A stretch of DNA of 64,000 nucleotides. It comes from Sepiola atlantica (Eukaryota; Mollusca; Cephalopoda; Sepiida; Sepiolidae). Position 1 is the stretch's first letter. Each line of letters opens with the position of its first letter. The notes beneath the pieces were generated by a model. That model ran no database searches. It was not told the DNA's origin and saw nothing but the letters and a program-made list of their open reading frames with translations. Both the position numbers and the translations under genes were made by a program. Of this stretch, positions 11,600 to 21,735 are shown piece after piece. Location: positions 151,304,107-151,368,106 of the forward strand of contig OY744520.1 in assembly GCA_963556195.1 (NCBI GenBank). Reading direction: 5' to 3'.

Positions 11600-12179
11600 G
11601 TGTGACAAGAGTCCATGTAGTAACGCAATAGTGTAGATGACCATAACGAAATAAGATCTTCAATATGAGTTCCATAAATTACAATGACGTATCGATGCGT
11701 TCCGTGAAACGTCCGTAAACTCGATGCAATAAATCCACGTTGCTTTAATTTTTCCACATTTACTTCTTATTTATTAAAGCAGGTGTATTGGATCTGTGAT
11801 GTTTATTGACTAAACCTATCTTCCAGTACTAGTATAGAACGCAGAAAGACTTATATCTGGTAAACGGGAAGACAACTACACATTATTACGTTATCCAATC
11901 CAATAAGGTAAACTGCTATTCAATGAATCCCTTATCTATGTATTCAGTTAAAAAATGAACGTTGTATTTCATTTGATTAAATGAAAAATGTCGAATTATC
12001 GGATCTGTCAGAACTTTACCGACACCCTGTATTATGAATATTTACTGTTCATATTCATAATTATTCTCTTAATTTAATAATATATGGTAATCACAATGAT
12101 TACCACATATTACTGACATGAATTATTTTTTAAAAATACATTTAGGAAAGTAGTCATAAATCTATTTGGCATTACTTAC

Positions 12180-12385
12180 TCATTTGTGACGTTAAAAATA
12201 TATTTAATATTAAATAGAAGTTATAAGCTTTTAAAGGTCGCGTAAATATTGATTTTATAAAAAGCAGCCATTTTTGTTTAGTTAGTAACGTAAACAAAAT
12301 GGCTGCTTTGCTGAAGACACGTATTTATGCGAACTTTCCAGGATTAAAACTTCTATTAAATATTATTTTTAAACGAATATAAGTC
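12180..12385. mobile_element. ~200-bp foldback (MITE-like) element
   Basis: The two halves are imperfect inverted copies. Left: gtgac, aatatttaa-like run, tagaagtt, aaagcagccattt.gttta. Right: the reverse complements in mirrored order. The inner arms near 12261-12309 (agcagccatt/aatggctgct) are nearly perfect around a ~10-nt loop. It has no coding capacity, so it would be non-autonomous. The family is unknown. Confidence 0.7.
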
Positions 12386-12499
12386 ACACATGTATAATTA
12401 ACCAACATTAATTCTTCAGACTAATTATCCAAATGTTATTCCGATAAAATCATTTATTCCGGTTATAATAATACTTATTCAATATATATATATATATAT

Positions 12500-12900
12500 C
12501 TGATTGTGTCTGGATTATAGATATTTTATCTTCGCGCAGAGCCGACTTTCCTGCCTTGACAGAGTAAAAAATCGACTTCAAAATATAGTAGGAGATCTCA
12601 TATTTGCTTCTCTGCAGCCTGTTTCCCACGGAAGAGACGTTACTTGTCTGTTTTTACTTTATCTTATTTTTATAGTAGGTACTCGACTGAGCTCCAATCT
12701 CAGGTTTCCACGATAATACATTCACAGTTCAGTTTCTTCCTTTGTGTACCTTGAGCTATACGAAACTTCCGTGAGTATAGATTCTGTCCAAGACTACTGG
12801 ACTGTGGAACACAATAAAACAGAGTTTCTTCCAAACTGACTAAAATATGGTCGCTTTCAAGTCCAAGGTTAACAAATGATTTTTGAGCTGTCCTTTTAAA
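12500..12900 (+). pseudogene. LINE reverse transcriptase C-terminal fragment (APE-type, Jockey/CR1-like)
   Basis: The frame from 12504 reads QSRLSCLDRVKNRLQNIVGD..FASLQPVSHGRDVTCLFLLYLIF.GTRLSSNL. Continuing in shifted frames it gives VP.AIR.FREYRFCPR..DCGT and AFKSKVN. This order is the C-terminal tail after the RT domain of many animal LINEs (LD..QKR, SL-PL-HRR-VASLSLFYR, F-PRT--LWNSLP, FKSR-N). Only about 120 codons survive and the frame is broken, so this is a dead 3' fragment. The clade call is tentative. Confidence 0.7.
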
Positions 12901-13491
12901 AATCGAATTTTGATGAGCTCCAACAATCGTCTTCAATCTAGGTTTTGTCTCATAAACATTTATCCTCAAGTAAATATTTGGTCTTAATAAGTGGTGACTC
13001 GTTAGTAAAAAGACATGTGTTGTTTTTGTGTGCGATTTATCAATATTTGGGGTTATTTAGTGTCAAAGAAAAATATCCATTAGAAACGTGATATTGTTTC
13101 TATTTTTCTAAAAATTGAAAATGAAAATTCATTTTTCTATACTAAATGATCACGACTTATCAAGACCAGAAGCCACTTGAGGTTAATGGAAATTGAGATG
13201 AATTAATTGACAGTTAAACGATAAATAATTAATGGAATAGGACGAATGGAATAAACAAATTACGATTACTATATGGATGGTTAACGACGAGTATGTTTAT
13301 GTTGTATTTGAAGTCGGCCATTACAAAATTCTTTTCGCAATTGTATTACAGTGTAATATGTGCAGAACAGGATACGTCGATGGTACGGCCACGTGGAAAA
13401 TATAGATGAGAGTTCAGACACAGGTTTAGTTCACAGGATAATGCCAAGACATGGGAATACGTGATAAAAATGGACTTCCGAGAAAGAGATG

Positions 13492-13555
13492 ATGATCATG
13501 ATGATGATGACGACGATGATGACAACGACGATGGTTATGATGATGCTGATGAAAC
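13492..13555. repeat. (GAT)n/(GAC)n imperfect trinucleotide repeat
   Basis: Imperfect ATG/ACG triplets in plain view. Confidence 0.85.
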
Positions 13556-13559
13556 TGAA

Positions 13560-13645
13560 TACAGTAGCTCCTACTGGATTTGAACTCGGCTTGGCCGATT
13601 CATAATTTTGGTGTGTGTCTCTTACACTATTCGTGCCCCCTTTCA
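13560..13645 (-). mobile_element. tRNA-derived SINE head (Lys-like)
   Basis: On the minus strand a B-box-like GAGTTCAAATCC (13577-13588) lies downstream of an A-box-like tagtgtaagaga, at tRNA-like spacing. The cloverleaf is not perfect, so this is a SINE relic rather than a tRNA gene. Confidence 0.5.
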
Positions 13646-14221
13646 TTTTGACGATATTTGATATGATGAGTTTTATCGCCTCCGTACTTTTGTTAAACAA
13701 AATATGAAACCGCAAGATAATAAAAAATAGGAAAACTATAGGAAAGACAAATGCTAGGCAACAATGTCTTAATATTCTTAAGATGCGTCCATTTAATGTG
13801 CACGTGTAGCGACGAAAATGTAATTTAAACATTAGCCTGACAGACTGACAACCAGACAGGTATTATTATAGAGATTTTTACACGCGCATTCCGTCTGAGT
13901 GTGTGCTGATAAAAACTGACCCACTGGTCGACCAACCGACCGACCGACCGACCAAGCAAGCCATAAAGATGAGGGAAGGCCTCCGTAAAGTTATTTTCGT
14001 AGAATGTACTCTCAATTTCACCTCGCATCTGTCACTTCCTGCTAGCGAATAGATTGAAACGTTAGTCGCTGTTAGTGACGTGAAATATTTACACTATGAA
14101 ATTGAATGAGCGTCGGACATCTTTCTTTTATGTCCAGTGTGTGTGGTTGGCTAAATCGTAAGCGTTCTTACACTTTCATCGGTCAAACCCACCAGATAAA
14201 TCATTGTTGCCGCCCTCATCT

Positions 14222-14223
14222 AT

Positions 14224-14283
<60 letters not shown>
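14222..14283. repeat. (CT)n microsatellite
   Basis: A long pure CT run. A shorter interrupted CT run lies at 14595-14640. Confidence 0.97.
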
Positions 14284-14284
<1 letters not shown>

Positions 14285-15049
14285 GACACTGACCCTTTGC
14301 ATTTGCTGTTACTCTGTATTAGAAACTGACGTATCATCTTCATGTCAGGTTCTATGCTCGTTTAGAGGACGTATTTGACTTTATTACATACGATCGCCCG
14401 GACGCTACAGACGACTACAACCGACGGCTCTTCTCAGCTGTAATTTTGAGTTTTTTTGTTTGTTCTTTCTTTTGATCTCATTATTCTATGAATAATTTCA
14501 TCCTTTCTTGTCTTTCACTCTTTGGCTCTGTCTCTCTCCTCTCCCTGCCCTTTCTTTCTATTTGTCTCAATCATATAAGAACTATTTCGTCCTCCCTCTC
14601 TCTCTCTCTCTCTCTCACGCTCTCTCTCTCTCATTCGCTCCGTTATTTCAAGCTAATTGCTTCTTTATTTTTTTCATTTTCACTTGTTACAGTCATACTA
14701 ACTCTGCCGCTCCCTTTTACTAGTTTTATCTCCCTTTATCTATCATTTTCTATATCTGTTTCATCACAGTGTTCCCCACACTGAGATACTTAATGTGTGA
14801 GAGATAAAGGGATAGAGAGTTCGGAACAAAAGTGTATTCGACTCAACAAAGAATAGCTTTTTTAATTTTCTTTCATTCTATATTCTTTGTTTGTTTTGCA
14901 TGACTGATTGATATTCCCTATCTGTCTCTCCTCTTTTCTAAACAAAAATAATTGTAAACGTAGTTTTCAATTTAACGTTCTCATTATCTACATTATATTT
15001 TAACAATTTTTTCTGAAACGAACGGTTATATATTTTCTAAATTTATGAC

Positions 15050-15260
15050 ACCACTCTTCTTTTTTCTCCGTCTCCTCTTCCTCTTCCGTTGTCTTCTTGT
15101 TCTTCTTCGTCTACTACTTGTTTTTCTCAGTCTTACACTTAGCTTTTTAATAATGCCTTCGCTATACGTATGTTCATGGTTTCGTTTCTTCTTCGTCTTT
15201 CTCGTCTTTCTCATGCTCTTAAACCTTCTCTTCTGTTTTTCTTCTTCTTAATCATCATAA
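15050..15260. repeat. Polypyrimidine low-complexity tract
   Basis: CTT/CTC-rich segment. The arginine- or leucine-rich translations on the two strands are low-complexity artefacts. Confidence 0.7.
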
Positions 15261-15432
15261 CACCCTATCGATTTTTTAACAATTTCCATATTCTATAGAG
15301 AGGACTATTTTTGATTCATAGTCCTGGAAGGGAAAAGACTGAAATCGAGATAGAGAGATAAATAGAGATACATAGAGATAAATGGATAGATAGATAGCTA
15401 TTTATAGACAGGGGTATAGATATATAGAGAGT

Positions 15433-15435
<3 letters not shown>

Positions 15436-15500
<65 letters not shown>
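15436..15500. repeat. (GA)n then (CAGA)n compound microsatellite
   Basis: A GA run of about 34 bp is followed by CAGA tetramers. Confidence 0.97.
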
Positions 15501-15502
<2 letters not shown>

Positions 15503-15926
15503 TACATACAGACAGGCAGCCAGAGACAGAGAGAAAGTAAAAGAACGTGATTCAAAGAAAAGCAATAATTGAAAAAAAGGAACATGTGGAAGTGGAAGGG
15601 GTCTAAATAAGCGGGTAGGGCATGATAGTTGTACCCGACGTGTTCTACTGAGACGTCCTCATCCTTCTGCGTCGTGCAGATCATAAGGTGAAAGTCGGTT
15701 TCCAATCGTGAACAGATATGAGGATAAACATTAACGGATCACTCGCGGAGGGATATCAAATGTTAATGCCTTTCAGTCGAAGGCGTTCCTCGCCACGAAA
15801 AGTAGAAGACTTATTTCAGCGGGAGATTGATGCATTTCCTCAAGCATATGCTTAAAGGGGTTCCGATTTTCTCTTTCTGTTCTCTTTTCCTTCTTGTAAT
15901 ATATGTATGTATAAATGTATGTCCTT

Positions 15927-15930
<4 letters not shown>

Positions 15931-15961
<31 letters not shown>
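15931..15961. repeat. (TA)n microsatellite
   Basis: Directly abuts copy 2 of the R-G9 repeat. Confidence 0.95.
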
Positions 15962-15963
<2 letters not shown>

Positions 15964-16190
15964 TACAGTAAAATTAGTACAACATTCGTACCGCCGGTTT
16001 CAAGCACAGAAGGGCTTAGCCATTCGGCTCTCTTCAGCTTCTGTTGTCATCTGTTTCGGAAATGTGAAGTCAAGTGTCACCCTTATTTGGACGCGTTATT
16101 TGCTTAGAGTGTTATGTATGTTTGTTTAAATTTAGTATTAGGAAGGTTTAATAAGATTTGAAAAAAGGGGGGGGGTAAAGTATTTCTATA
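15962..16190 (+). mobile_element. Dispersed repeat, family R-G9, copy 2
   Basis: Close copy of 6571-6812, including the terminal gaaaaaa followed by 9 G. It interrupts the 3' part of the LINE remnant that resumes at 16192 on the minus strand, so it either inserted into that LINE or marks its truncation point. Confidence 0.75.
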
Positions 16191-16191
16191 T

Positions 16192-17510
16192 AAATGCCGT
16201 GAGCCAATGGGTTTATCTGTTTGTACATCAATGTCCGAAAGGATTTTGTTATTTTCGTTTTTCAGTACTGTTTCCGGTTTGTCTCCGTGTTCAAAATACA
16301 GGCTTTTGCATAGTTGCCAGTATACTGCTTTTTTTAACAAAGTCGTATCTGATTTTGTATTGTTTTGAGGCTAGTTTGATGCATTCGCCTATTATTTTAT
16401 TAAAGGTTTCGTCTCTTTATGCACATAGTCTACATGTAAAGATTTTCGGGGTTTTATCTATTTTAGCGTAAATGTAGTTAGTTCTTATCCCATTGATCTT
16501 GAGCAGCTATCAGCAATTCCGTGTCATATTCTGGATCTTTCGTATGTTAATTCGTTTGTCATTCTTAGGAATCGTCCATGTAGCTCTCTACCCACTTTTG
16601 TTCTAGTATTTTTCTTTCTGGTATTTCTGCTCTTTGTATCGCTAATTTTGACGATGTTTCTTTCTGCAGTGATCAACTTTTCTGTGTTCTGGGTTATGTA
16701 ATTATCCAATTTGTTTTTTATGTCTTCCACACAATCTCCTATACCTACGAGTTCCTTTTCTCCTTGTTTCCTTTTAAGGTAAAATCGGGCAGTATCATAC
16801 TTCAGATGTAGTGCAGTGTGAATGGTCATTAGTTTCCTAGTCTTTTGCTCATGATGCCTAATTTCTTCTTTTGTTCAGCCTATGAATGGCCCAGAGTATC
16901 GTATTAGTGATATTGCCCAAATGTGTATTCCTTTTACCAAATTTCAACTCTATAATTTCGTTTCTAAGAGTCTTATATTTTTCTAAGGTAGCATGTTAAC
17001 AAAGTGCGCTCGCTATCTCTTAGTCGGGCAGTTCCACGCCCTACGCTGTTTCCAGTTTTCCCGTTGTCATATTTAGCGGTTCACACTTTTCCATTTTGAA
17101 TTCTATTGCAATGTTTGGCTCAATATTCTTGTCGTGTTTAGCAGCTTAGCAAATTTGTTTGCTGTTTTACAAATACTTTCAGGTCATTTATATACATGAT
17201 GTAGTTTATTCTTATGTCTCTGTCTGTAAAGTTTTATCCAGCATTACATTTCCTGTGTATGTTGTTGAGTGGTATCATAGCTATAATAAACAGTAGTGGT
17301 GATAGAAAGTCGCCTTGGAAGTTGCCGCTTTGTTTCTTATCTAAGTCAGGTGTTGTCCTTCAGCTCTCAGGCTCAGTCTCCATGTTTCTATTGTTTTCTT
17401 AAAATCAATAATATTGTCGAATATTTAGTACATACTTAAGCATTCAATTATCTATTCTTGTAAACGTCTGTTGTAAGTTTAATTTTAGTCAATCCATGAC
17501 AGGGCTATTT
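16192..17510 (-). pseudogene. Non-LTR retrotransposon with restriction-like endonuclease, 5'-truncated and broken
   Basis: Minus-strand pieces follow the order of an R2/R4-type LINE protein. WIIECLSMY..FDNIIDF is followed by ETWRL, then FQGDFLSPLLFIIAMIPLNNI (RT block B, near 17250-17320). IMYINDLKVF lies near 17175-17210, where the YxDD Asp is replaced by Asn. Then come HTALHLKYDTARFYLKRKQG (16745-16829), GRELHGRFLRMTNE (16545-16600), a TCRLC zinc-knuckle start near 16425, and KKAVYWQLCKSLYFEHG..NENNKILSDIDVQTD (16190-16340), the start of the endonuclease domain. Such enzymes nick a target and copy their RNA there. Stops, frameshifts and the lost YxDD Asp make it dead. A related copy is at 24900-27190. 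Confidence 0.8.
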
Positions 17511-17554
17511 TTCCTGTTTTTTACTTTTCCCTTCCTAGCATCTTTTATTTTTCG

Positions 17555-17820
17555 GGAACTAGTCCACACCTATCTGTCGGCCTACGGTATAAGTCCTGGG
17601 TATTCCTATGAGGCCCATATTTCCAGGACTTGTTTTCCTTCTCTGAGAGGAGTTACTTTATTGCTTACTGCCTGATGCGTCCCGACCGGGGTATTCCAAC
17701 GTGGGAACCCAGGCAAATTTAATAGGCAAGAGTTCTCATTTTTTAGAGGAGTGGCTTGATTCTCTCACTTGTCTGCCCTGTGCAGTGGGAAGGAGGTAAA
17801 TACCCAATCTTCGAGTAGCT
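17555..17820 (+). repeat. Old relative of the U2-headed SINE-like family, copy a
   Basis: Plus-strand sequence follows the body of the minus-strand copies at 21.7, 47.9 and 60.9 kb: ctctgagaggagttac-tttattgcttactgcctgatgcg, then a caggcaa-ttaataggc block and a ggaggtaaatacc tail. The U2-like head is not recognisable. Divergence is high, so this is an old or sister subfamily. Confidence 0.65.
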
Positions 17821-17929
17821 TCTGTTATTCAGAGAATATTGACGGATTCTCAACTGGTATTTTGAAGATACCAGTATAGAATCCGATCTCGACAATCAGT
17901 AGTGCAGAAACTGGGTCATTTTGGTGGTC

Positions 17930-18165
17930 TTTTATCTGTCGGGCTCTGGTATTGGCCCTGGGTAATACTAGGAGGTAAACCATCCCAGACATTGCCTTCT
18001 CTTTTTAGAGAGAAGTAAGTTTATTAAAAACTGTCTGAGGCGCTCCGACAAGAGAATGCCAATGGGGTTGCCCAGGCCAATGTTAATAGGCCACAGTGTC
18101 CCTTTGTTAGGGTCGCTGGCTTGATTTCCTCCACCTTGTGGCCTTGTCATGGTGGGAAAATGTAA
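17930..18165 (+). repeat. Old relative of the U2-headed SINE-like family, copy b
   Basis: Same plan as the preceding copy: ctctggtattg, then gtaagtttatt-aaactgtctgaggcgc, aatgcca.tggggttgcccaggc, gtcgctggctt, and a tail gtaaatacc. The two copies sit head to tail about 110 bp apart. Confidence 0.7.
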
Positions 18166-18407
18166 ATACCTCGTCTCGGAGCACTCTTTCTGTAACATAC
18201 TATTCTGTACTTCTGTAAACACACACTTTTCTTATTTATTATCATCCCTTTCAGGTCACAACAAATATATATTAAAAAAAGCCTTACACAAAACAAACAT
18301 TGATTTACTTACGGTTAGTAATACATATATTAAGCAAAGCAAAAAACAAAGTTCTCGATCATTAAACAATTCGAAAATAATATCGTAACATTTATTTATA
18401 TATTTAT

Positions 18408-18526
18408 TACAGAAGATCAGAACAACATCGGTACCGTCTGAAGAGAGTCCGGTGAAAAAAACAATTATAGGTTCTCTTGTTTGGATTTGAAACCGAAGAT
18501 ACTGATGTTGTTCTGATCTTCTGTGA
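18408..18526. mobile_element. ~118-bp foldback element
   Basis: Arm 18408-18440 (acagaagatcagaacaacat-) is mirrored by 18491-18525 (-atgttgttctgatcttctgt) around a ~50-nt centre. (TA)n follows on the right. The arm start resembles the start of the R-G9 repeat. Confidence 0.85.
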
Positions 18527-18596
18527 CATATATATATATATATATATATATGACTGTGGGTATGTGTGTTTGTATGGGTGTGTGTGTGTTTGTCAA

Positions 18597-18655
<59 letters not shown>
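18527..18655. repeat. (TA)n / (TG)n / (TA)n compound microsatellite
   Basis: TA run 18527-18551, TG-rich middle, TA run 18600-18655. Confidence 0.95.
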
Positions 18656-18657
<2 letters not shown>

Positions 18658-18801
18658 CTTTCTGCGTTGAGTACATCTAATACTGGTATCCTCCTCGTTG
18701 CTACGGGGCAGCGCTGAATATAATAATGCTGAGTGGATTGTGCAAATCACATTACCGTTGGAGATGGAGAGGCCGAATGCCTTTAATGTAGGAAACTCGA
18801 G

Positions 18802-19119
18802 TCAGTCTAATGTGTAATCATTGTGTAAGCGCCATTGTTGTCGCCCCAAAAGGTTCGCTCCGTTGCTGATATGAACATTGACTGAATATTTAGTTTTGAT
18901 ATTTACAAAATCAGCGCCCCGGGGTTTCAGATTGCAGAAGGTCATGATCGAGCGACGACTGGTCTCCTTGAAGACAAAGCTCAGGTAATATGTTGCTGCA
19001 ACCGCTGACGACTCAAAACGAAAGGATTTGAAATGCACAGAGGTTGTTCTATTCAGATTGGAGTTCAATATTTTCGCCTTTAAATTTATTGTGGCAAATT
19101 TCTTGAATCGATTCGCCAT
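18802..19119 (-). CDS. Unassigned 105-codon open reading frame (weak)
   Basis: This is the longest non-repetitive ATG-to-stop frame in the window. The sequence is complex, with no low-complexity runs, no obvious membrane segment and no signal peptide. I recognise no family. Its G+C is higher than the surroundings. There is no neighbouring gene or visible promoter. It could be a chance frame, a fragment of an old repeat or part of an exon. A homology or expression match would be needed before calling it a gene. Confidence 0.2.
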   Translation of the reverse strand: MANRFKKFATINLKAKILNSNLNRTTSVHFKSFRFESSAVAATYYLSFVFKETSRRSIMTFCNLKPRGADFVNIKTKYSVNVHISNGANLLGRQQWRLHNDYTLD

Positions 19120-19334
19120 TTCTTCGCATTTATTCTTTCTTGTACAGTAGTCTCTTTCAATTGCAAGGAGTTATTTAACTTTTTTTCTTGCGTCCAAGCA
19201 TCGTCGTGAGAGGCTTCATACGTCGGTCAGTCGGCCACGCTTCCATTTGCAATAGAATTATCATTACTAGTCACAAAAGCTGAATGGATGCTACTTAATT
19301 AACATGCGTCCAAGTATCGTTTTGTCTGTCCGTA

Positions 19335-19432
19335 TTTACTTGCCTCCCCACGAAGGCAGTTATACACAGGTCGGTATTTAATGTGGTGAAATCCAGCTTC
19401 CTATAAAGGGACACTGTGGGTTCAGACATAAT
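19335..19432 (-). repeat. Degraded fragment of the U2-headed SINE-like family (tail end)
   Basis: ttgcctcc-cacgaaggcagtta-acacagg and aatccagctt with gggacactgtgg line up with the 3' portion of copies at 21736 and 60898. Identity is low; the same variant recurs at 23139-23300. Confidence 0.45.
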
Positions 19433-19549
19433 CAAACAATTGCATTAGTATACAAGTATTTCTCCTCTACCGACGGAGGACAGAAACGATTTCGCTCGGG
19501 GATGAATAACAAGCGTTACCCTGTAGCTTACCTGCAATGGATGTATGAT

Positions 19550-19556
19550 GTACACA

Positions 19557-19634
<78 letters not shown>
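19550..19634. repeat. (CA)n(TA)n compound microsatellite
   Basis: CA run 19550-19593, then TA run to 19634. Confidence 0.97.
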
Positions 19635-19637
<3 letters not shown>

Positions 19638-20054
19638 CAAGAAACAGTAATATGTGTGATTTCTGCATTTGCTGTTAAAATGAAGCATATTATTTTAACA
19701 TTCAGAATAATGACGGTTACACTTTTTAGAGGTAAAATAAACAAGCGGTCTCTTTAATTTAAATCATGAGTTTTATCTCTTTTTGAATCTTAAAAAATGA
19801 ACTTGTGGGCTTTTATTGTGAGATCAAATAATTCATAAGAAATATATCAAACTATTTACAAAAAAAAATATATTGCGATTATGTATTTTCTGCTTCTACG
19901 TCCATCGGCTTATATACATTTTAAGTTACACGTTTCGTATTTTCATTTTATTTTTTGTTTTCTGTTCCTATTTAAACATCATTTTCCTATTGCCTACAAA
20001 AAATGTATACGTGGACACACACACATAATGATATACACTAGCATATATATATAT

Positions 20055-20306
20055 GCAGGCTTCATTGAAGACCACGGAGCTCTCTCTTTTCACAATCTTT
20101 CGTGTCAACCTACGATTCTGCGGTTATCAGATGTTAACCGGTGGAGTATGGCACCTAGCGTAGTATCGTGGGCCATTCCTCGAGGGCTAATAATAAATGC
20201 GATACTCTACCGGTTTACACATGAGAACCGCGAGATTGCTTGCCGCGTCGAGAGATTAACACGAAAGATTGAAAAGAGAGAGCTCCGTGGTCTTCAATGA
20301 AGCCCG
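20055..20306. mobile_element. ~250-bp foldback (inverted-repeat) element
   Basis: The outer arms are near-perfect for more than 50 bp: gcaggcttcattgaagacca...ctttcgtgt at 20055-20113 mirrors 20250-20306. The pairing continues imperfectly inward (gcggttatcagatg against catgagaaccgc; accggtggagtat against atactctaccggt), so nearly the whole element folds. An apparent 139-codon frame across it is read-through of this palindrome, not a gene. G+C is higher than in the flanks. Family unknown; MITE-like by structure. Confidence 0.85.
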
Positions 20307-20327
20307 CATAACCAACGACTTGCTGCT

Positions 20328-20330
<3 letters not shown>

Positions 20331-20396
<66 letters not shown>

Positions 20397-20408
20397 CTGT
20401 GTGTGTAT
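20331..20408. repeat. (CT)n(CTAT)n microsatellite
   Basis: CT run followed by CTAT tetramers and a short GT run, immediately next to the foldback. Confidence 0.95.
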
Positions 20409-20577
20409 ATAAGAAAATTTTTTAAATTCAGCAAATCTTGTGTTAATGACTATTAATCAATCTTGTTTTTAATGACTATTAATCAATTCAATGGTGATAT
20501 ATTGCAATGTTTAAATGAGAGGTTGTACTTGTTTGTATGCTTCCGAAAATCCATTTACATACTGCAAATACAGTTTA

Positions 20578-20885
20578 ATTTGAGGAATATTTATTAACTC
20601 ATGCCTAATACCTATTGTTAAAATCACACAAAAATTGGAGTCATGTTAATTCTTACGAATGCCTTCCGTCCACTTTTTAATTCCTTTGCATTATATAAAT
20701 TAAACTAAATATAGCCCACATTAGGAAAATTAACGCTTAGAAACAGCGTTTTAAAAGTTATAATGATTGGCTAATTAATTTAGGAGTAAATGTTGCACAT
20801 ACAAATATATTAACGTATAATAATACCTAACTTTAAAAAGATAGAGATATATTTAATTAAAGTGCTTTGATAAGTCTTATAGAAA
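20578..20885 (+). repeat. Dispersed repeat X, copy 1
   Basis: Shares an ordered series with 59215-59515: gaggaatatt-att, aatatagcccacatt, ataatgat-g-ttaatta, aggagtaaat-ttg and aaagata. AT-rich, non-coding, unknown family. Confidence 0.6.
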
Positions 20886-20889
20886 AGTA

Positions 20890-21735
20890 AAGGAAAGTAG
20901 TAATTAACACTGATTTTATTAGTAAAATTAAATACATTAAAAATGATTTTTTTACAAATATTTCATTGAATTATACCCTATATCAAATAGCCCATCCTAT
21001 TTCACGTAATACGTTATTTATCAATACATGTATTATGCATTTATTTCACTTTCTAACAAATTACACGTTTGAGAACATTAATATACAAATAATGTAATAT
21101 TCAAATATCTGTTTCATATAGAGACTAGTTTTTAGACCCATTAATGGGTCCCGTGATTTTTGTTATTATTCTCATATTATTGATAAAACTATCAAAGTTG
21201 AGACGACCTTATCTGACTATTGTTTTATTTATATGTTTTTTTTTTATTGAACATGGTTTAAAGCACAAGTTAATCAATCAACCCATCTTAATTTTTTTTC
21301 TCTGCTGATTTACTTTTAAACATTCGGAATAGTATTGAATGATAGACCAACATGGAACTAATCATCAAAACACTGAAAGTTTACGGACTACTCGTTTAAA
21401 ACTGTTATTACTTCAATTCTGTTTATTCATGTGCATACTATTAGCTAAACACCATTGATTAAATACCGTTAGTTAAATACTATGTTTATATATGATAAGA
21501 AATTGACAAAATATCATAGCATTTTAGCAGATCATACGATTCAGTTTATTATATAAATTAAACGTGGACTGTTACCATTAATTGATATTTCCCAAGGATC
21601 TGCATACAACACGCCTATTGTTTTTTAAAAATAAATGTTTCATAATAAACCTTTAATATGAATATCTATTGCATACACCCCCACTATGATTCACAAAAAC
21701 ATGTTAAATATTGATGTGGCTTAGTCTGCTGGCAG
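20890..21735. other. AT-rich stretch, nothing recognised
   Basis: No coding or repeat structure seen. Confidence 0.4.

Noticed and set aside
13431..13832. 133-codon minus-strand frame, hydrophobic
   Set aside because: Overlaps the (GAT)n tract and a SINE head; membrane-like appearance comes from ATC/GTC repeats.
19881..20300. 139-codon plus-strand frame with a complex C-terminus
   Set aside because: The complex part coincides exactly with the inverted-repeat element 20055-20306, so it is palindrome read-through.
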